This document shows positions 32,843 to 41,504 of a stretch of 64,000 nt of DNA, one piece after another (within the stretch, counting starts at the first letter, position 1; each line of letters begins with the position of its first letter). The position numbers were made by a program, and so were the translations under genes. Under the pieces are notes generated by a model. That model made no database searches. It was not told the origin of the DNA and saw only the letters and a list, made by a program, of their open reading frames with translations. Source of the DNA: Bacillota bacterium (GTDB lineage Bacteria > Bacillota > Clostridia > DSM-8532). The DNA lies in NCBI GenBank assembly GCA_023415825.1, contig JAEZJF010000013.1, positions 1-64,000 of the forward strand, given 5' to 3'.

Positions 32843-32977
32843 AGTGTTTCCTCCATTGGAAATATGTATGAGCTCTAAATTTACTACTCATTAGCTATTT
32901 TTAGTATAATCTATTCGTCATGTTACAGTCAATCATATTTTTTGAAAACTTTCGTATTGCTTTCTTTAACGAAAATT
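32836..32977. repeat. Duplicated divergent promoter region, copy 1
   Basis: A 142-base segment repeated without gaps at 33551-33692, with about a dozen mismatches by eye. This copy starts at the first codons of the isomerase-like gene and keeps a good leftward promoter, while the rightward promoter has lost its -10 at the right end. Confidence 0.9.
32903..32932 (-). promoter_or_regulatory. Leftward sigma-A promoter for the isomerase-like gene
   Basis: On the minus strand TTGACT (32927-32932), 18-base spacer, TATACT (32903-32908), about 60 bases before the ATG. A TTTC-N6-GAAA motif (32961-32974) lies upstream. Confidence 0.65.
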
Positions 32978-33074
32978 ATCGTCTTTAACAGTTGCAGAAA
33001 AGCAAAAAGCCTGATAACCGTTAATATAATTGGGTCGCAGGCTTTTGTTGCTATTAAAAAAGCGCACAATTTCA

Positions 33075-33510
33075 CTAAACTGGTGTTGCTTTGAACTCAC
33101 TTTTCAGAATTCGAAAGCACTCTTCGATTTCCCAACGCCGTCTATTGATTTTTCTTATTTCAACAGCATCTTCCTCTAGGCTCGTACATACAGCGTAAAA
33201 GCCATCATAGGCTGCTTCGCTTTCAATCAGGCACGTGTCGAGACTGTAAAATTCATTTTCAGCAACTTCTCCGTCAGCAGTACAGGTCGTTTTTTCAATA
33301 AAGCGCTTGTAATCATTCTGACGATGCTTCCCGGTCTTCGAGGGATTTGTATCAAGAACCTTAAAGGCCCGATCAATTTGTGAATTGCGGATCAAGTTCA
33401 TGGATATGAAATCTGTTTCCTTTGCTATGACTTCTAACATCCTATATATTTGATGCAGATCAAAATTCGGCTGTTCAATGAACTTCTTGAAAAACTCATA
33501 AGCAGAGAGT
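33075..33510 (-). pseudogene. IS4-group transposase remnant (C-terminal fragment)
   Basis: A DDE transposase fragment. In frame on the minus strand it reads KLSAYEFFKKFIEQP and later RRRWEIEECFRILKSEF, the typical catalytic Glu helix of IS4-type enzymes (YREK-like region). The N-terminal half with the first catalytic Asp residues is missing, and the last residues end early at an in-frame TAG after ATPV. No start codon with a ribosome site is present. It lies between the two 142-base repeats and is a relic of an insertion event. Confidence 0.75.
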
Positions 33511-33550
33511 TTTGAAGAAGGAAGAAGAATTTATCAGTGATCTCATTGCA

Positions 33551-33692
33551 TGTACATAGTGTTTCTTCCATTGAAAATATGTATGAGCTCAATATTTACT
33601 ACTCATTAGCTACTTTTAGTACAATCTATTCGTCGTGCTATAGTCAATCATATTTTTAGAAATCTTTCGTATTGCTTTCTGTAACGAAAATT
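33551..33692. repeat. Duplicated divergent promoter region, copy 2
   Basis: Second copy of the 142-base segment at 32836. It still carries the mirrored ATG-TAC start remnant and a decayed ribosome site (GGAAG for GGAGG) of the isomerase-like gene. Its leftward -10 is TGTACT, weaker than the TATACT of copy 1, while its rightward promoter into rpe is intact. Confidence 0.9.
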
Positions 33693-33700
33693 GATATGAT
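33672..33700 (+). promoter_or_regulatory. Rightward promoter and candidate operator for rpe
   Basis: TTGCTT (33672-33677), 17-base spacer, TATGAT (33695-33700). TTTC-N6-GAAA (33676-33689) lies across the -35 and spacer and would suit a repressor. Confidence 0.6.
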
Positions 33701-33740
33701 CAAAAGGTAACAAACGATAGGATTGGAAGGTCGTGAAAAT

Positions 33741-34397
33741 ATGGTTCTAATTGCCCCTTCCCTGCTTGCGGCAAATGCGGGACGGTATAATGAAGAAATT
33801 AAAAGTGTGGAAGAAGCTGGTGCAAAATATCTACATATTGATGTAATGGACGGTCATTTTGTGCCTAATCTTTCTTTTGGCCCTAATATAGTAGAAGGTA
33901 TTCGTCAGAACAGCAAATTGGTTTTCGATGTTCACCTGATGATCGAAAACCCTGAAGAGTTTGTGGATCCATTCATTAAATCCGGGGCAGACGCCATTAC
34001 CATACATGCCGAAGCTACCGATAATATTGATGCTTTTATAAATGTCTGTAAACAGAACCATGTAAAATCGGGCATATCTCTTTGCCCATCAACATCGGTG
34101 GACAGTTTGGAAAAGCATCTTGCAAGCCTGGATATTCTACTTATTATGGGTATTAATCCCGGTTTCGGCGGTCAAAAATTCATGCCGGAGATGCTTATCA
34201 AGATAAAAGAAGCTAAAGCGCTTCGTGATAAATTAAAAGCTCATTATCTCATTAGTGTGGACGGAGGAGTAAATGCCCAGACTGCCGCAGAAATCAGGCA
34301 AGCAGGAGCGGATATTCTTGTGGCAGGCAGCGCCGTATTCGGAAAAGCAGACAGGAAGGCTGCCATTGAAGACTTAATACTTGCTGCCCAACGATAA
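33741..34397 (+). CDS. rpe: Ribulose-phosphate 3-epimerase
   Basis: A 218-residue (beta/alpha)8 epimerase of normal length. Catalytic and metal sites are HIDVMDGHFVPNLSFGP (His and Asp), DVHLMIENPE, MGINPGFGGQKF and VDGGVNAQTA with the second Asp. It interconverts ribulose-5-phosphate and xylulose-5-phosphate; related enzymes epimerise allulose-6-phosphate or other ketose phosphates. The ATG at 33741 follows GGAAGG by 10 bases. Its last bases lie just before a SIS isomerase gene and an MFS transporter, so it probably belongs to a pentose or hexulose uptake operon, not the housekeeping pathway. Confidence 0.9.
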   Translation: MVLIAPSLLAANAGRYNEEIKSVEEAGAKYLHIDVMDGHFVPNLSFGPNIVEGIRQNSKLVFDVHLMIENPEEFVDPFIKSGADAITIHAEATDNIDAFINVCKQNHVKSGISLCPSTSVDSLEKHLASLDILLIMGINPGFGGQKFMPEMLIKIKEAKALRDKLKAHYLISVDGGVNAQTAAEIRQAGADILVAGSAVFGKADRKAAIEDLILAAQR

Positions 34398-34422
34398 TCA
34401 AATCTTACAGGAGGAATATGAA

Positions 34423-35016
34423 ATGAAAAAGGAAGCCTTGGAATATGCAAAGGAATCTCTTCGCATTGAGTCAAAAGCTGTTTCCGATGTACTGGAATAT
34501 ATGGATTTCGATGCTTTTGCTCAAGTCGTGGAGGCTATGAAAAACTGTCAGAGGATTGCAACAAGCGGATGCGGCCACTCGGGTATTGCCTGTCAGCACT
34601 TTGCCCATTCCCTGTGTTGCATTGAAAGACCTGCTAGATTCATATCACCCGCAGAGGCTGTGCACGGCGGTATGGGCTTTGTGCAGGAAGGGGATGTGAT
34701 CGTACTTGCTTCTCGTGGTGGAAAAACCGCTGAGTTGATGCCTATCATGCGTATCGCCAAAGAGAAAAAAGCAATCGTGGTGGGTATTACAGAAAATATG
34801 AATTCACCCCTTGCACAGGAATCCACTATTGTCATTCCTATGAAAATTGAAAAGGAAAGCGATAAGTACAATAGTCAGTCCACCGCAAGCTTTGTTGCCC
34901 TTTCTGCTATTTTTGACGCTCTGCAGGTAGCACTCATTGAGGAAACAGGCTATGTGAACGAGCAGTTCGCCCTCATCCATCCAGGTGGTGCGGTAGGCGA
35001 AAGGCTAAACAAGTAA
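34423..35016 (+). CDS. SIS-domain sugar-phosphate isomerase (KpsF/GutQ-like)
   Basis: A 197-residue single SIS-domain protein. TSGCGHSGIACQHFAHS is the phosphate loop near residue 46. SPAEAVHGGMGFVQEGD and SRGGKTAELM form the second loop, and the C-terminal IHPGGAVGERL is typical of arabinose-5-phosphate isomerases of the KpsF/GutQ type, without their CBS domains. 6-phospho-3-hexuloisomerase is an alternative. AGGAGG precedes the ATG. With rpe just upstream, conversion of a ketose phosphate to its epimer and then an aldose phosphate is a fitting pair. Confidence 0.85.
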   Translation: MKKEALEYAKESLRIESKAVSDVLEYMDFDAFAQVVEAMKNCQRIATSGCGHSGIACQHFAHSLCCIERPARFISPAEAVHGGMGFVQEGDVIVLASRGGKTAELMPIMRIAKEKKAIVVGITENMNSPLAQESTIVIPMKIEKESDKYNSQSTASFVALSAIFDALQVALIEETGYVNEQFALIHPGGAVGERLNK

Positions 35017-35035
35017 AGCATCCGGAGAAAATAAA

Positions 35036-36220
35036 GTGTTTAATTCAGATAGAGCCGACCAATTGAGAATGGAAAAGCGAAGCAAGCTCATTTTCAATTG
35101 CATGGCCAGCTTACTTATAGGTATATTGGGGGTCTTTTTCAGTTCCTTTCAAAGTACAGCCGACAGGATTGCCTTGTCCTTTGGACAAGAATCATCCCTT
35201 GTCGGCCTGTTCATTTCAGTTTTTGCTGCCGGCTCCTTTATCAGCGTTTATTTTAATGGCGCATTGGCCGATTCTATCGGAAAAAAGAAGGTCATTGTTG
35301 CCGCCATCATTTGCAGCATTGTCGGTACATTTATTGTCGGAATTTCAGAATGGTATGGCTTGACGCTTGCCGGACTGTTTCTGATGGGTGTGGGCTTTGG
35401 CCCTGCCGAGGCCATGAGCAGCGCCATCATGACCGATGAAAACCCGACACAGGCCACCAAATGGATGAATATTTCACAGGTTGTGTATTGTGCCGGAGCT
35501 ATTTCTGCTCCCGTGGCAGCCATTTGGTATTGCACCGAGGGAGGGGGCAGATATAACGATATTTTCCTGCTTTGCTCGGCAGCTTTCGCTTTACTATTGA
35601 TTTATTTTATACGGATTCCTTTTGGAAGGGCACCGACTGGAGGTCAGAAAGCAAAAAGGGATATCCAGCCCCTGACACTGCTTAAGAACAAACAGTTTTT
35701 ACTTTATGCCGTCATGATTTTTCTCTACATAGGCTATGATGCCATCGGCCCCGCCTATATCAAGCAGCTGCTTTTGTCCACGAACAGTACCGAACAGGTC
35801 GCCGCCGTGGGTATATCCGTGTTCTGGACAGCCATGATAACCGGCCGGATAATCGGTATATTCATGAATGGGAAGGAGCGCTTGGGTGTCAGACTCTTCA
35901 CGCCCATGGCCATATTGGGAGCCCTGTTGATGCTCCTTGCAGGAAGCCAGGAGCTTCGGTTTATCGGAGCTTTTGCTTACGGGTTGGGATGCGGGCCAGT
36001 GTGGCCATTGATGTTCGTGCTGTCTGCCAAGATTTCTCCCGAAAGAAGCGGGGCGGCGTATGCCGTCATGATGCTGTTTTCTTCCGCAGGACACATGGTT
36101 TTTCCAACGCTTCTTGGAACTTGGTTGGGGAATGTTTACTTAACCTTCATCGGAGGTGGCATATTAGCCATACTGGTATTTTGCGGGTCCTTATTTATTA
36201 GAAAAACAGATGGGGTATGA
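35036..36220 (+). CDS. MFS-family transporter
   Basis: A 394-residue protein with about 12 hydrophobic segments in two halves of six. The loop after segment 2 holds GALADSIGKKKV, the MFS signature G-x-L-A-D-x-x-G-x-x-x. The central loop is polar (IPFGRAPTGGQKAKRDIQ). It probably imports a sugar, sugar acid or polyol used by the Rpe/SIS pair. The start is a GTG at 35036 with GGAG 8 bases upstream; an ATG 11 codons later lacks a site. The gene is followed by a terminator at 36248-36287. Confidence 0.88.
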   Translation: MFNSDRADQLRMEKRSKLIFNCMASLLIGILGVFFSSFQSTADRIALSFGQESSLVGLFISVFAAGSFISVYFNGALADSIGKKKVIVAAIICSIVGTFIVGISEWYGLTLAGLFLMGVGFGPAEAMSSAIMTDENPTQATKWMNISQVVYCAGAISAPVAAIWYCTEGGGRYNDIFLLCSAAFALLLIYFIRIPFGRAPTGGQKAKRDIQPLTLLKNKQFLLYAVMIFLYIGYDAIGPAYIKQLLLSTNSTEQVAAVGISVFWTAMITGRIIGIFMNGKERLGVRLFTPMAILGALLMLLAGSQELRFIGAFAYGLGCGPVWPLMFVLSAKISPERSGAAYAVMMLFSSAGHMVFPTLLGTWLGNVYLTFIGGGILAILVFCGSLFIRKTDGV

Positions 36221-36247
36221 TTTATCCTGATCTATTTCTTTGAAGAG

Positions 36248-36287
36248 AGCTTTCTCAAATTCAGCGATTGAGATAGGCTTTTTTTTT
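36248..36287 (+). terminator. Intrinsic terminator after the rpe-SIS-MFS operon
   Basis: AGCTT plus TCTCAA pairs with TTGAGA plus a bulged AGGCT arm, followed by nine T. Confidence 0.8.
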
Positions 36288-36330
36288 CATGCAAAAAATA
36301 GTATTCGTGGATATTGTACAAAATTGATAC

Positions 36331-36367
36331 TTTCTCTATTCAGAAATTTAGGTAACTTTTCTATACT
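36331..36367 (+). promoter_or_regulatory. Candidate promoter of the Gfo/Idh-ABC operon
   Basis: A clear -10 TATACT (36362-36367) follows, at 17 bases, a poor -35 (TTCAGA). A TTTC-N8-GAAA inverted motif (36331-36346) overlaps the -35, hinting at regulated initiation. Confidence 0.4.
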
Positions 36368-36445
36368 AGAGTTGCATTGAATCTCCCAAGAACAAAACAT
36401 GGAAGGGTTTCTGTGCAATGACTGTAATAGGAGGAGGATTCGAAA

Positions 36446-37510
36446 TTGATTAGACTGGGAATTATCGGATGCGGATTTATTTCCGATATTTTTGCTCAGA
36501 TTTTCGATGAGCTAAAGCACAAGATACAGGTTGTGGCAACCTGTGACATTGATCTTGAGAAGGCTCAACGGACTGCAAAAATTCTTGGTGCCCAATATGC
36601 GGTTGAGAACTACGAGGAGGTTATGGACAAAGTAGATGCCTTTTATGTAGCTACTCCCCATGATTTGCACTTTCCTATGGGCATGAAGCTCATAAAAGCC
36701 GGAAAGCATGTACTTATGGAAAAGCCCATGGCCCTGACGGAAGATGAATGCCTGGACCTGATTCATGCTGAGCAGCAGAGCGATGCTGTTTTCATGATAG
36801 GGTACATGGCGCGTTACCATCCCATTTACAGAAAAATTAAAGAAATAATTGACAGCAAGCAATACGGTGAGGTTTATCAGGCCTCTATCTGGACTGAGCA
36901 ATATACTTATGCACCTGAAGACAGTTGGATAAGATCGGCTAAAAGGCTGGGCGGCGGTCAGTTTTTCAGTCATGGCTGCCATTATGTGGATTTACTGCTT
37001 TGGTTTATGGGCAAGCCTCTTAAGGGCGCTCATATGGGTACCAATCTATGTACCCCATGGATGGAAAAGGAAGGCACAAGTAATGCCATTTTTGAGTTTG
37101 AAGGTGGAAAGCTCGCCTACCATTTCGGTACATGGGGAACAAAGGGAACCCGTCACAGCTATGCAGTTCACGTATTCTTTGAACAGGGCATGGTGGAAGC
37201 ATGTGTCAATGAGGGTATCATATACTTCCATACCTCTAAAAGCACACATAATTACTACGAAGTATCAGATCCACCTGTTGAAATATTTAGCTGCGGTGAT
37301 ACCAGCCATGTGCCAAAGCCTGTCATCGAGCATTTTGCTGACTGCATCATTGAAGGGAAAACCCCGGATACAACGGCTCAGCAAGCACTCCATAGCCTTC
37401 GTGTCATCTGGAGAATGTACGAGGCAGAGGAAAAGGGCATCATAGCCGACCTGACCGGCCTTGGATTTGGAGAAGAGTGGGATATCCGCGGCTTGGACAA
37501 GCTGCCTTAA
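36446..37510 (+). CDS. Gfo/Idh/MocA-family oxidoreductase
   Basis: A 354-residue dehydrogenase with canonical motifs: GIIGCGFISDIF at the start, LMEKPMAL near residue 90 with the catalytic Lys, and GGGQFFSHGCHYVDLLLW with the active-site His. Unlike the two homologs at 8100 and 12016 both the glycine loop and EKP are intact. The start is a TTG at 36446 with GGAGGAGG upstream. It heads the operon with a ribose-type ABC importer, so it probably oxidises the imported sugar, possibly an inositol- or glucose-like ring. Confidence 0.88.
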   Translation: MIRLGIIGCGFISDIFAQIFDELKHKIQVVATCDIDLEKAQRTAKILGAQYAVENYEEVMDKVDAFYVATPHDLHFPMGMKLIKAGKHVLMEKPMALTEDECLDLIHAEQQSDAVFMIGYMARYHPIYRKIKEIIDSKQYGEVYQASIWTEQYTYAPEDSWIRSAKRLGGGQFFSHGCHYVDLLLWFMGKPLKGAHMGTNLCTPWMEKEGTSNAIFEFEGGKLAYHFGTWGTKGTRHSYAVHVFFEQGMVEACVNEGIIYFHTSKSTHNYYEVSDPPVEIFSCGDTSHVPKPVIEHFADCIIEGKTPDTTAQQALHSLRVIWRMYEAEEKGIIADLTGLGFGEEWDIRGLDKLP

Positions 37511-37595
37511 AAATTTAACAGAAAAACTGACAAAATATTCAAATACTTGACTAGGCATGTGAATAAATATGACAATAATTAAGGGGGAGAAAAAA

Positions 37596-38642
37596 ATGAA
37601 GATCAAGAGACTATTAGCGGTGGTGCTGACAGCAGTCATGCTATTGACCTTGTTTGCCGGCTGCGGCCAGGCAAAACCTGTGGAAAGCACAAGTCCTTCG
37701 CCCAGCGGTGATGCACAGACCACCCCTCAGGGCTCCGGTGATGGTGAGAAAAAGCGTTTTGTAATTGGTGTTGACTTATTCTACAAAAGCGATGAGTACT
37801 ATCTGGACATTGAGACCTGTATGAGACTCAAAGCGGAAGAGCTGGGTGTTGATCTTGTCATCCAGAACGCAGACACCAATCTTGCAACTCAGGTTCAGCA
37901 GGTAGAGGACTTTATCACCAAGAAAGTGGATGCCATTCTAATCTCTGCGGTAGATCCGGTGGGTTCCTATGCGTGTGTTGAAGCTGCTAATGCAGCAAAT
38001 ATCCCGATCTTTATGTTTGACGGTGTAACTGAGAACAAAGAGGGAATCGTGGCACATACCATGGGCGATTTTGTCAAAGAAGGCGAAAAGGCCGGTGAAT
38101 GGGCCAAGAAATATATTGAAGAAAATATGGGTGGAAAAGCATCCTACGCGGTGCTGGATTACTTCCCCTCAGCTATTATATGTGGTGGCAGAACCCAGGG
38201 CTTTATGAGTGTTCTTGATAAAATGGATGGGGTTTCCCGGGTTGCACATCAGGATGGAAAAGCTACCCGTGAGGGCGGCATGTCAGTAATGGAAGACATC
38301 CTCACCGCTAATAACAATAAAGTTGATGTTGTTTTTGCCATCAACTATGAATCCGGAGCTGGAGCAGCCGCTGCCATTGAAGCTGCCGGTGCCGACACAA
38401 AGGTTGTCTGTGTTTCCTGGAACGCCGAAGGCTTTGAAAAGCTTGAAAACAAAGACAAGTATATGCAGGCTTATCTGCTTGCAGCAATTCCTACAGACAT
38501 AGCATCCATGATTGATGTCATCATTGATCATCTCAGCGGCAAGACTGTTGAAAAGGAAGTCTTCATGGATAGCCTCATCGTCGATCAGAAAACCATTAAG
38601 GATCTTGACTGGAGATCCATTGTTGAGGCCAGAGACAATTGA
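37596..38642 (+). CDS. Sugar ABC transporter substrate-binding lipoprotein (ribose/RbsB type)
   Basis: A 348-residue lipoprotein: signal peptide with lipobox LFAGC and lipidated Cys23, a Ser/Pro/Thr-rich linker to about residue 48, then a type I periplasmic-binding fold (FVIGVDLFYKSDEYYLDI, KKVDAILISAVDP, and VVCVSWNAEGFEKLE). It captures a sugar outside the cell for the permease at 40510 and ATPase at 41505. GGGGGAG lies before the ATG. The next gene is a sensor kinase, which could read the loaded binding protein, as in other YesM-like systems; that link is inferred. Confidence 0.9.
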   Translation: MKIKRLLAVVLTAVMLLTLFAGCGQAKPVESTSPSPSGDAQTTPQGSGDGEKKRFVIGVDLFYKSDEYYLDIETCMRLKAEELGVDLVIQNADTNLATQVQQVEDFITKKVDAILISAVDPVGSYACVEAANAANIPIFMFDGVTENKEGIVAHTMGDFVKEGEKAGEWAKKYIEENMGGKASYAVLDYFPSAIICGGRTQGFMSVLDKMDGVSRVAHQDGKATREGGMSVMEDILTANNNKVDVVFAINYESGAGAAAAIEAAGADTKVVCVSWNAEGFEKLENKDKYMQAYLLAAIPTDIASMIDVIIDHLSGKTVEKEVFMDSLIVDQKTIKDLDWRSIVEARDN

Positions 38643-38679
38643 TCGGCAGCTTTAGCTCCATGAACAACGCGGGGTAACT

Positions 38680-40470
38680 ATGAGATTGGTACGTTTTTAC
38701 GGCAATTTACCATTAAGAAGCAAGCTGTTAATATGGTTTTTGATTATCTCCTTCATAACCGTTCTGATGGTGGGTGTTTTTTCCTTTGTGACCTCATCCA
38801 GAACGGCAATGGGTGATGAAATCGAGAAGAAGAATATCATGCTTGATGTCATCAGTGAAAACGTATATGAACTGCTTCATGACAGTGAGCTTGCTGCAAT
38901 TACCGTAGCCCATAACCATGAGGTCCTGCAGGCACTTGGTGAAGAAAGCATAAGAAAAGAAACCCAAATCAATTTTCTAATGACTAAAATTCTTTACATC
39001 ATTGATGCGGGTGTCGATCTTCACTATATCAATGTGTTTAACAGGGATGGCAAGGTTTACACCAATCTCAACGATACCTTTATTGTTCAGGAGACAACGC
39101 AGCAATACACAGACCTAAGTGAGGAGCTCCTCTCAATTAACCACGGCATATGGAGAGCACCCATTGTTAAAACCAACAAGACAATTGTGCTGCCGCACTT
39201 CCGGCGTATTAAGGATTACTCAACAGATACGGTGCTGGGAGTGGTGGCCATAGGTATTAACAACGATGCCCTGATGAGCTGCTTCAATAAATATTCAAAA
39301 CCCAATGAGAGTATTGTAATACTCAATGAAAACGGAGTTACCCTTTCATCGGAAAATATACATTGGATAGGTCGGGGGTTTGATGAGTACTTTTCATCAA
39401 GGGGGGAACCCCGCCTGTCCGATGGATATCTTGAAGGTAAGCTTGGAGGCAAGGCCTGTCTGGCCGTTTATCATATGGATGAGCGTACAGGGCTTACTTT
39501 TCTTTCAGTTACGACCAGAGAAAACATGATGGCCGGTCCTAACTCCATTATCATGATTACTGTGCTGGTAATGGGAATTGCAATCTTATTGGGTATTTTC
39601 GTAGCTGTGCTCGTATCGTCCACAATAGCCAAGCCCATCACCAAGCTGGTGACCACAATGGATCGTGTAGATGATATTGATATAAACCACAGCTTTATAC
39701 CCCGATATAACGACGAGGTGGGCAAGCTGGCCAAAAGTTTTAATAATATGACAAATCGATTGAAAAAATCCATGGACAAGGCTCTGGAGGAGGAGCAGAA
39801 GCGCCGAACAGCGGAATATAATGCTCTCAAATGGCAAATTAACCCGCACTTTTTATACAACACCCTTTCAACAATTGCATGGCTGGCCAATAAGGGGTAT
39901 ACGGATGAGATCATCGATATGACAAAAGCACTCTCCACCCTTTTCAGGATTGGAATCAGCAAGGATAAAGAGCTGATCACAATAGGTGAAGAGCTGGAGC
40001 ATGTGGAAAGCTATCTCAGAATCCAGAAGGTCCGGTATCAGGACAAGTTTAAATATATACTGGATATCCATCCTGATCTCATGGGCCTGTTTACTGTCAA
40101 AATCAGCCTTCAGCCGCTGGTTGAGAATGCTATTTATCATGGCGTAAGAGACCTGAACGTCATGGGGCTGATCCGGATTACCGGGAAGATCGAAGACGGA
40201 AATGTGGTGGTCAGCGTCATGGATAACGGCGGAAAGCTAAGCCAGGACGAAGCCGATCGCCTTAATGAATTTTTGTCTCAACAAGATAACCATGACAATC
40301 AGTACGGTATAGGCGTCAGGAATGTCCATGACAGAATCCGGTTTCATTTTGCCGGCGATTACGGCCTGGAATTTCTGATAGAAAAAGGCTTTACTGTGGC
40401 CAGAATCCGTATGCCTGTTGTAGACAAGCCATACTATACGCCTCAGCTTATAAAAGATAGTGAGGATTAA
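38680..40470 (+). CDS. YesM/LytS-type sensor histidine kinase
   Basis: A 596-residue membrane kinase. Segment 1 lies near residues 14-36 and an extracellular sensing domain runs to about 285. Segment 2 (ITVLVMGIAILLGIFVAVLV) is followed by HAMP to about 360. The His_kinase domain has QINPHFLYNTLSTIAW near 386 with the phospho-His, and the HATPase region has LQPLVENAIYHGV and IGVRNVHDRI. It lies between the binding protein and the permease genes of one importer and pairs with the regulator at 43004. It probably senses the sugar, alone or bound. Confidence 0.9.
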   Translation: MRLVRFYGNLPLRSKLLIWFLIISFITVLMVGVFSFVTSSRTAMGDEIEKKNIMLDVISENVYELLHDSELAAITVAHNHEVLQALGEESIRKETQINFLMTKILYIIDAGVDLHYINVFNRDGKVYTNLNDTFIVQETTQQYTDLSEELLSINHGIWRAPIVKTNKTIVLPHFRRIKDYSTDTVLGVVAIGINNDALMSCFNKYSKPNESIVILNENGVTLSSENIHWIGRGFDEYFSSRGEPRLSDGYLEGKLGGKACLAVYHMDERTGLTFLSVTTRENMMAGPNSIIMITVLVMGIAILLGIFVAVLVSSTIAKPITKLVTTMDRVDDIDINHSFIPRYNDEVGKLAKSFNNMTNRLKKSMDKALEEEQKRRTAEYNALKWQINPHFLYNTLSTIAWLANKGYTDEIIDMTKALSTLFRIGISKDKELITIGEELEHVESYLRIQKVRYQDKFKYILDIHPDLMGLFTVKISLQPLVENAIYHGVRDLNVMGLIRITGKIEDGNVVVSVMDNGGKLSQDEADRLNEFLSQQDNHDNQYGIGVRNVHDRIRFHFAGDYGLEFLIEKGFTVARIRMPVVDKPYYTPQLIKDSED

Positions 40471-40509
40471 CCAACATAACGCGCATAATGATTGAAGGAG
40501 TTTTCACAT

Positions 40510-41490
40510 ATGAAAGACCAATCAACTGGAAAGAGAGTCATGAAATCAGTATGGGAAAGCATCGTCAATGACTATATCATGGTTTTTGCCGTGCTTTTTC
40601 TCATCATCGTGCTATCATTCATGTCTGATACATTTCTTAGTGTAACAAATATCCTGAATGTACTACGTCAAATGTCAATGGTTGCCATACTGGCTGTGGG
40701 CATGTTCTTTGTCATGGTGGGCGGAGGCATAGATATCTCTGTTGGCTCGCTGGTAGGCTTGACCAGTATTGTTACGGCGGCTGCACTTACAAACTGGAAC
40801 CTGCACCCCGCTGTGGCCATACTTCTCGCTTTAGCGGTAGGAGCTTTCTGTGGATTGATCAACGGTCTTTTGGTAGCCAAGGTTGGTGTGCCTGCCCTGA
40901 TCGGAACTCTGGGAATGATGGAGATAGCAAGAGGTTTGCTATACGTCTTTACGGAGGGTTATCCTATCGGTATAAAAAATACTGAAATCAGCTTTATTGG
41001 TAAAGGTTATTTATGGAGTATTCCATGGCCGGTGGTTTTCATGGTCATTATCTATTGCATCGGTCATTTTGTATCACAGAAGACAAAGTTCGGAAGATAT
41101 GTTTATGCAGTGGGGGGCAATAACGAGGCTTCCTATCTATCGGGTATAAAAATTTCAAAGATACAAATGGTTACATATATCATCAGTGGTCTGACCGCGG
41201 GAATAAGCGGTGTCATCCTTGCTTCAAGAATGGGGTCGGGCCAACCCAATGCCGCGGTGGGATGGGAGTTTGAAGCAGTTACTGCCGCCCTCATCGGTGG
41301 TGTCAGCATTATAGGAGGCAAGGGAAAAGTATTCGGTGTTCTTTTGGGCGCAATACTTATTGCGTTGTTGACAAACGGAATGACGCTGTTGGATGTTTCT
41401 TCTTACTGGCAGCGAGTAATTAAGGGTGCAGTTTTGGTAGGAGCAATTGTTCTTGACGTGTACAGAACCAAGCGCCAGAACAGTGTTTGA
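40510..41490 (+). CDS. Sugar ABC transporter permease (RbsC type)
   Basis: A 326-residue permease of the ribose/galactoside (CUT2) group with about 8-10 membrane segments. Typical parts are GMFFVMVGGGIDISVGSLVG, VAKVGVPALIGTLGMM and the EAA-like loop YVYAVGGNNEASYLSGIKI. The C-terminus includes LIGGVSIIGGKGKVFGVLLG. The ATG at 40510 has GGAG about 9 bases upstream. The ATPase gene starts 14 bases after its stop. Confidence 0.92.
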   Translation: MKDQSTGKRVMKSVWESIVNDYIMVFAVLFLIIVLSFMSDTFLSVTNILNVLRQMSMVAILAVGMFFVMVGGGIDISVGSLVGLTSIVTAAALTNWNLHPAVAILLALAVGAFCGLINGLLVAKVGVPALIGTLGMMEIARGLLYVFTEGYPIGIKNTEISFIGKGYLWSIPWPVVFMVIIYCIGHFVSQKTKFGRYVYAVGGNNEASYLSGIKISKIQMVTYIISGLTAGISGVILASRMGSGQPNAAVGWEFEAVTAALIGGVSIIGGKGKVFGVLLGAILIALLTNGMTLLDVSSYWQRVIKGAVLVGAIVLDVYRTKRQNSV

Positions 41491-41504
41491 GAGAGGTGCT
41501 GTAT

